Source: Trebonia sp036509215 (GTDB taxonomy: Bacteria > Actinomycetota > Actinomycetes > Streptosporangiales > Streptosporangiaceae). From it: a stretch of 6,287 bases of DNA. The position numbers and the translations under genes were made by a program. Shown piece after piece: positions 3,938 through 6,287 of the stretch (position 1 is its first letter; the number at the start of each line of letters is the position of its first letter). The stretch lies in contig DATCGA010000442.1 in NCBI GenBank assembly GCA_036509215.1, positions 1-6,287 on the forward strand, written 5' to 3'. The notes beneath the pieces were generated by a model. That model made no database searches. It was not told where the DNA came from and worked only from the letters and a program-made list of their open reading frames with translations.

Positions 3938-4723
3938 TCAGGCGATGACAACGTCAACCCCGGCGTGTTCAAGAAGGGCCGTTTCCTCGGCGGATATGCC
4001 GGCATCGGTGACCAGAACCTCGATATCGGCCAGGCCGCAGATCCGGGCGAACGCGCGCCTGCCGACCTTGGAGCTGTCCGCGACGATAACGACCCTGCGG
4101 GCCTGCCGGCCCATCAGCCGGTTGATGCTCGCCTCTCCCTCGTGATGCGCGGTCGCCCCCGTCGCCGAGTCAATCCCGTCTACGCCCAGGATCGCCACAT
4201 CAAGCGTGACCTGTTCCAGCACTCCGGTGGCGAGCGGCCCGGTGAGCTCATACGACTGCGGTCTGGCCACGCCGCCGGTTGTCACGATCTTGATGTGCTG
4301 CCTGACGGCGAGCTCAGTCGCGATGTTAAGCGCGTTGGTGACCACGGTGACCGCCGGCGCGGGCACTCCCGAGCTCAGGTCGGGACGGGTGGCCAGCGCC
4401 CTGGCCACCTCGGTGGTGGTGGTGCCGCCGTTAAGGCCGACGACCTCGCCAGCGCGGACCATGCTCGCGGCCAACCTCCCGATGCGCTGCTTCTCCGACG
4501 GGTGGCGCTCTGTCTTATAGCGAAGCGGCAGATCGTAGTTCACCCCTTGGGCGATCGCGCCGCCGCGGATCCTGGTGAGCATCTGCTGCTCGGCCAGTTC
4601 GTCGAAGTCGCGGCGGACTGTCGCCGGCGACACGTTCAGCGCCTTGGCCGCATCCTCAACCTGGAGCTGCCCCGCCGTGGCCAGCAACTCAAGCAGGTCA
4701 TTCCACCGGCGATAACGACTCAC
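3938..4723 (-). CDS. DeoR/GlpR-family sugar-phosphate-responsive repressor
   Basis: This 261-residue protein has the standard two-domain layout. The N-terminal helix-turn-helix spans about residues 6-57, with the family signature NVSPATVRRDFDELAEQQML (30-49) followed by TRIRGGAI. The C-terminal DeoRC sensor spans about 75-232 and is related to sugar-phosphate isomerases. Its ligand loops are visible: GLNGGTTTTEVARAL (96-110), VTNALNIATEL (128-138), TTGG (148-151), ILGVDGID (178-185) and ADSSKVGRRAF (215-225). Such proteins usually repress a sugar operon until a phosphorylated sugar binds. The GTG at 4723 is supported by GGGAGG (plus-strand 4729-4734) with a 5-nt spacer. The gene begins 26 nt inside the aldolase gene and ends a kinase-aldolase-repressor operon. 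The likely ligand is a ketose phosphate or bisphosphate of that pathway (inference). Confidence 0.93.
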   Translation of the reverse strand: MSRYRRWNDLLELLATAGQLQVEDAAKALNVSPATVRRDFDELAEQQMLTRIRGGAIAQGVNYDLPLRYKTERHPSEKQRIGRLAASMVRAGEVVGLNGGTTTTEVARALATRPDLSSGVPAPAVTVVTNALNIATELAVRQHIKIVTTGGVARPQSYELTGPLATGVLEQVTLDVAILGVDGIDSATGATAHHEGEASINRLMGRQARRVVIVADSSKVGRRAFARICGLADIEVLVTDAGISAEETALLEHAGVDVVIA

Positions 4724-5630
4724 CGGCGCCTCCCGCCATCGCGTCCGTGCCGGCCGCCCGCTCGCCCGGCCCGACAGCCTCTTCTTGAACTATGCTCTCG
4801 GAGCCCAGCAGGTCAAGCAGCCGTGCTACCTCCGAAGCGACCGCATCGCGCCCAACCTTGCCGTAACGCCTTGGATCAACCGCCGCAGGCTCGGCCGACA
4901 GGTAATCCCTAACGGCGAGGGTGAAGACCTTGTTGAGCTGAGTCGCGATGTTGATCTTCGTCATCCCGGCCCCGACGGCAGCCGCCAGGTCCCGGTCCGG
5001 CACGCCAGACGAGCCGTGCAGGACGAGCGGAACGCTGACGGCACCACGGATGCTGGCGAGGAGGGCTAGGTCGAGAACGGCATCGCGGGTCAGCATAGCG
5101 TGCGAGCTGCCGATCGCGACCGCCAGCGCGTCCACCCCGGTGGCCGCCACGTACCGGGCGGCCTCACCGGGGTCGGTGCGAGCCAGCGGCGAGTGCACGC
5201 CGTTCTTCCCGCCGATCTCGCCGAGCTCCGCCTCGACCCAGATTCCCCTGCTATGGCACCAGCCTGTGACGTCAGCGGTAGCCCGGACGTTGTCCTGGTC
5301 CGGCAGGCCGGACGCGTCGAACATGACGGAGCCGATGCCGAGGTCAGCCGCCGCGCGCACCAGCTCCGCGCTGACCGCATGATCAAGGTGCAGCGCGACA
5401 GGGGTCCCAGCCGAGCGCGCGAGCGCGAGGCAGGCGTCGGCGATGGGCGCTAGCGCGCCGTGATACGCGACGCAGTTCTCGCTGATCTGGAGGACGGCCG
5501 GGGCGTCGGCGATCTCGGCCCCGGCGACGATTCCCTCCGCATGCTCGATGCCGATGACGTTGAACGCGCCGACACCGCGACCTGCGGCCCGGGCCGGGCC
5601 GATGATCTCGGTCATGGTGACAAGCGGCAT
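4698..5630 (-). CDS. class II ketose-bisphosphate aldolase (fructose/tagatose-bisphosphate type)
   Basis: This 310-residue zinc-dependent aldolase should cleave a ketose 1,6-bisphosphate into dihydroxyacetone phosphate and glyceraldehyde 3-phosphate. Visible motifs are GAFNV (21-25), LHLDHA (80-85) with catalytic D83 and zinc ligand H84, and VEAELGEIGG (132-141) with E135. IGSSHAM (173-179) carries zinc ligand H177, and LHGSSG (204-209) carries zinc ligand H205. KINIAT (225-230) is the phosphate-binding stretch. The GSSHA and HGSSG forms replace the more usual GT-x-HG and HGGSG, as in a known actinobacterial subgroup close to GatY/KbaY/IolJ-like enzymes, so the sugar is uncertain. The last 25 or so residues (after VQEEAV) form a Gly/Ala-rich tail outside the fold; its coding sequence overlaps the repressor start. 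The ATG at 5630 overlaps the kinase stop (TGATG), and GAGGT (plus-strand 5637-5641) lies 6 nt upstream. Confidence 0.92.
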   Translation of the reverse strand: MPLVTMTEIIGPARAAGRGVGAFNVIGIEHAEGIVAGAEIADAPAVLQISENCVAYHGALAPIADACLALARSAGTPVALHLDHAVSAELVRAAADLGIGSVMFDASGLPDQDNVRATADVTGWCHSRGIWVEAELGEIGGKNGVHSPLARTDPGEAARYVAATGVDALAVAIGSSHAMLTRDAVLDLALLASIRGAVSVPLVLHGSSGVPDRDLAAAVGAGMTKINIATQLNKVFTLAVRDYLSAEPAAVDPRRYGKVGRDAVASEVARLLDLLGSESIVQEEAVGPGERAAGTDAMAGGAGESLSPVE

Positions 5631-6287
5631 CAGCCGACCTCATCCCGGTGCAGCGCCGTTGCGCTCAGCGCGCCGGCGTAGTCGGCGTCGCTGAACTCTC
5701 CGGCGACCGGAGCCGCGACCGTGGCCGCGCCGAGGGCGGCCGCATGGCGCAGCCGCTCATCCCATGGCCGGCCGAGGACCAGCCCGTGCGCCAGGGCCGC
5801 GACCACCGCGTCGCCCGCGCCGGTCGGGTTGCCTGCCACCGCCGCCGGTCGCGCCAGCCAGCGGCCATCGCCGGTCGTCGCCAGCAGCCCGGCCGATCCG
5901 AGCGAGGCGACGACCGCCCGCGCGCCGGATGCCCGAAGCTGGTCGGCCGCGGCGGTCACGGCGGTCAGGTCCGGGCCGTCCGGAGTGGACAGCCGCCGCC
6001 CGGTCAGGTTCGCGAGCTCCTCCAGGTTGGGTTTGACGATGGCGGGGCCGGCGGCGGCGCCCCGCAGCAGCGCCTCCCCGTGCGTGTCGAGCACGACCGG
6101 CACGCCCCTCGCCGTCGCCGTCTCGATCAACGCGGCATACGTCCCGGCTGCCAGCCCCGGCGGCAGGCTGCCGGACAGGACGACGGCCGAGGCGCCGGCC
6201 AGGGCCTCGCCGTACTGCCCGCGAAACTCCGTGAACTCCCGCTCGCTGACCTCGGGGCCAGCCTCGTTGAACGCGGTGACGGTGCCC
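5630..6287 (-). CDS. PfkB-family hexose kinase (1-phosphofructokinase / tagatose-6-phosphate kinase type), N-terminus outside window
   Basis: The frame is open from the right edge (base 6286) to a TGA at 5630-5632, giving 218 residues; about the first 90-100 of a normal 300-310 are missing. The visible part begins GTVTAFNEAGPEV, the substrate-side stretch of 1-phosphofructokinase-like PfkB enzymes. It continues with VVLSGSLPPG (35-44), GVPVVLDTHGEALL, and IVKPNLEEL (83-91). The ATP/catalytic signature GNPTGAGDAVVAALAHG (152-168) has the catalytic base D159 in GAGD. These enzymes phosphorylate a ketohexose phosphate (fructose-1-P or tagatose-6-P) at the other end, giving the bisphosphate used by the aldolase encoded next. 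A TTG at 6130 is only an internal codon, because homology runs on upstream of it. The stop overlaps the aldolase start by one base (TGATG), so translation is coupled. Confidence 0.9.
   Translation of the reverse strand, partial: GTVTAFNEAGPEVSEREFTEFRGQYGEALAGASAVVLSGSLPPGLAAGTYAALIETATARGVPVVLDTHGEALLRGAAAGPAIVKPNLEELANLTGRRLSTPDGPDLTAVTAAADQLRASGARAVVASLGSAGLLATTGDGRWLARPAAVAGNPTGAGDAVVAALAHGLVLGRPWDERLRHAAALGAATVAAPVAGEFSDADYAGALSATALHRDEVG

Noticed and set aside
3494..4912. A 472-codon plus-strand open frame across the repressor and aldolase genes.
   Set aside because: It is a shadow of the strongly supported minus-strand DeoR and aldolase genes and also crosses the small membrane-protein gene in another frame. 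Long antisense frames are normal at this GC content.

Overview
The window comes from a high-GC Gram-positive bacterium, almost certainly an actinobacterium. The evidence is very G/C-rich third codon positions, GTG starts with GGAGG-type ribosome sites, an F420-type PPOX oxidoreductase, an ECF sigma/zinc anti-sigma pair, and a tRNA without an encoded CCA. I cannot place it more precisely from the sequence alone. It reads as ordinary chromosome; I see no phage, transposon, plasmid or CRISPR signature.

Left part (1-1782, plus strand). A lactonase-family beta-propeller gene enters from the left edge. It is broken by an internal deletion with a frame change near 185-199, leaving an N-terminal fragment and a C-terminal fragment (to 762). 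A leader with a strong hairpin (792-838) then precedes an ECF sigma factor (864-1460). The sigma gene overlaps by four bases (ATGA) a 93-residue zinc-type anti-sigma factor (1457-1738). Tandem hairpins (1745-1782) sit where this operon meets a convergent gene.

Middle (1766-3143). A PPOX-class F420-dependent oxidoreductase on the minus strand (1766-2182) shares a comparatively A/T-rich divergent control region with an unrecognised plus-strand gene (2412-3143). That gene encodes a Pro/Gln-rich disordered N-terminus followed by four copies of a Trp-Tyr/Tyr-Phe-Ala-Lys repeat, made by duplication of a 79-codon unit. It is the most novel-looking protein in the window.

Centre (3144-3937). A 313-base stretch without a convincing gene is dense in symmetrical elements: a 19-nt near-perfect palindrome, a 12-bp direct repeat and a 12-bp-stem hairpin. 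It ends at tRNA-Thr(CGT) (3457-3529). Three tandem hairpins follow, then a good promoter that seems to produce a leaderless message for a 55-residue, two-helix membrane protein (3711-3878).

Right part (3938-6287, minus strand). A compact sugar-phosphate operon reads leftwards: a PfkB-family hexose kinase (cut by the window edge), a class II ketose-bisphosphate aldolase, and a DeoR/GlpR repressor. The kinase and aldolase overlap as TGATG, and the aldolase and repressor overlap by 26 nt. The kinase would make a ketose bisphosphate, the aldolase would split it into two trioses, and the repressor would sense a sugar phosphate of the pathway. The actual sugar (fructose-1-phosphate, tagatose-6-phosphate or another) cannot be decided from this window.
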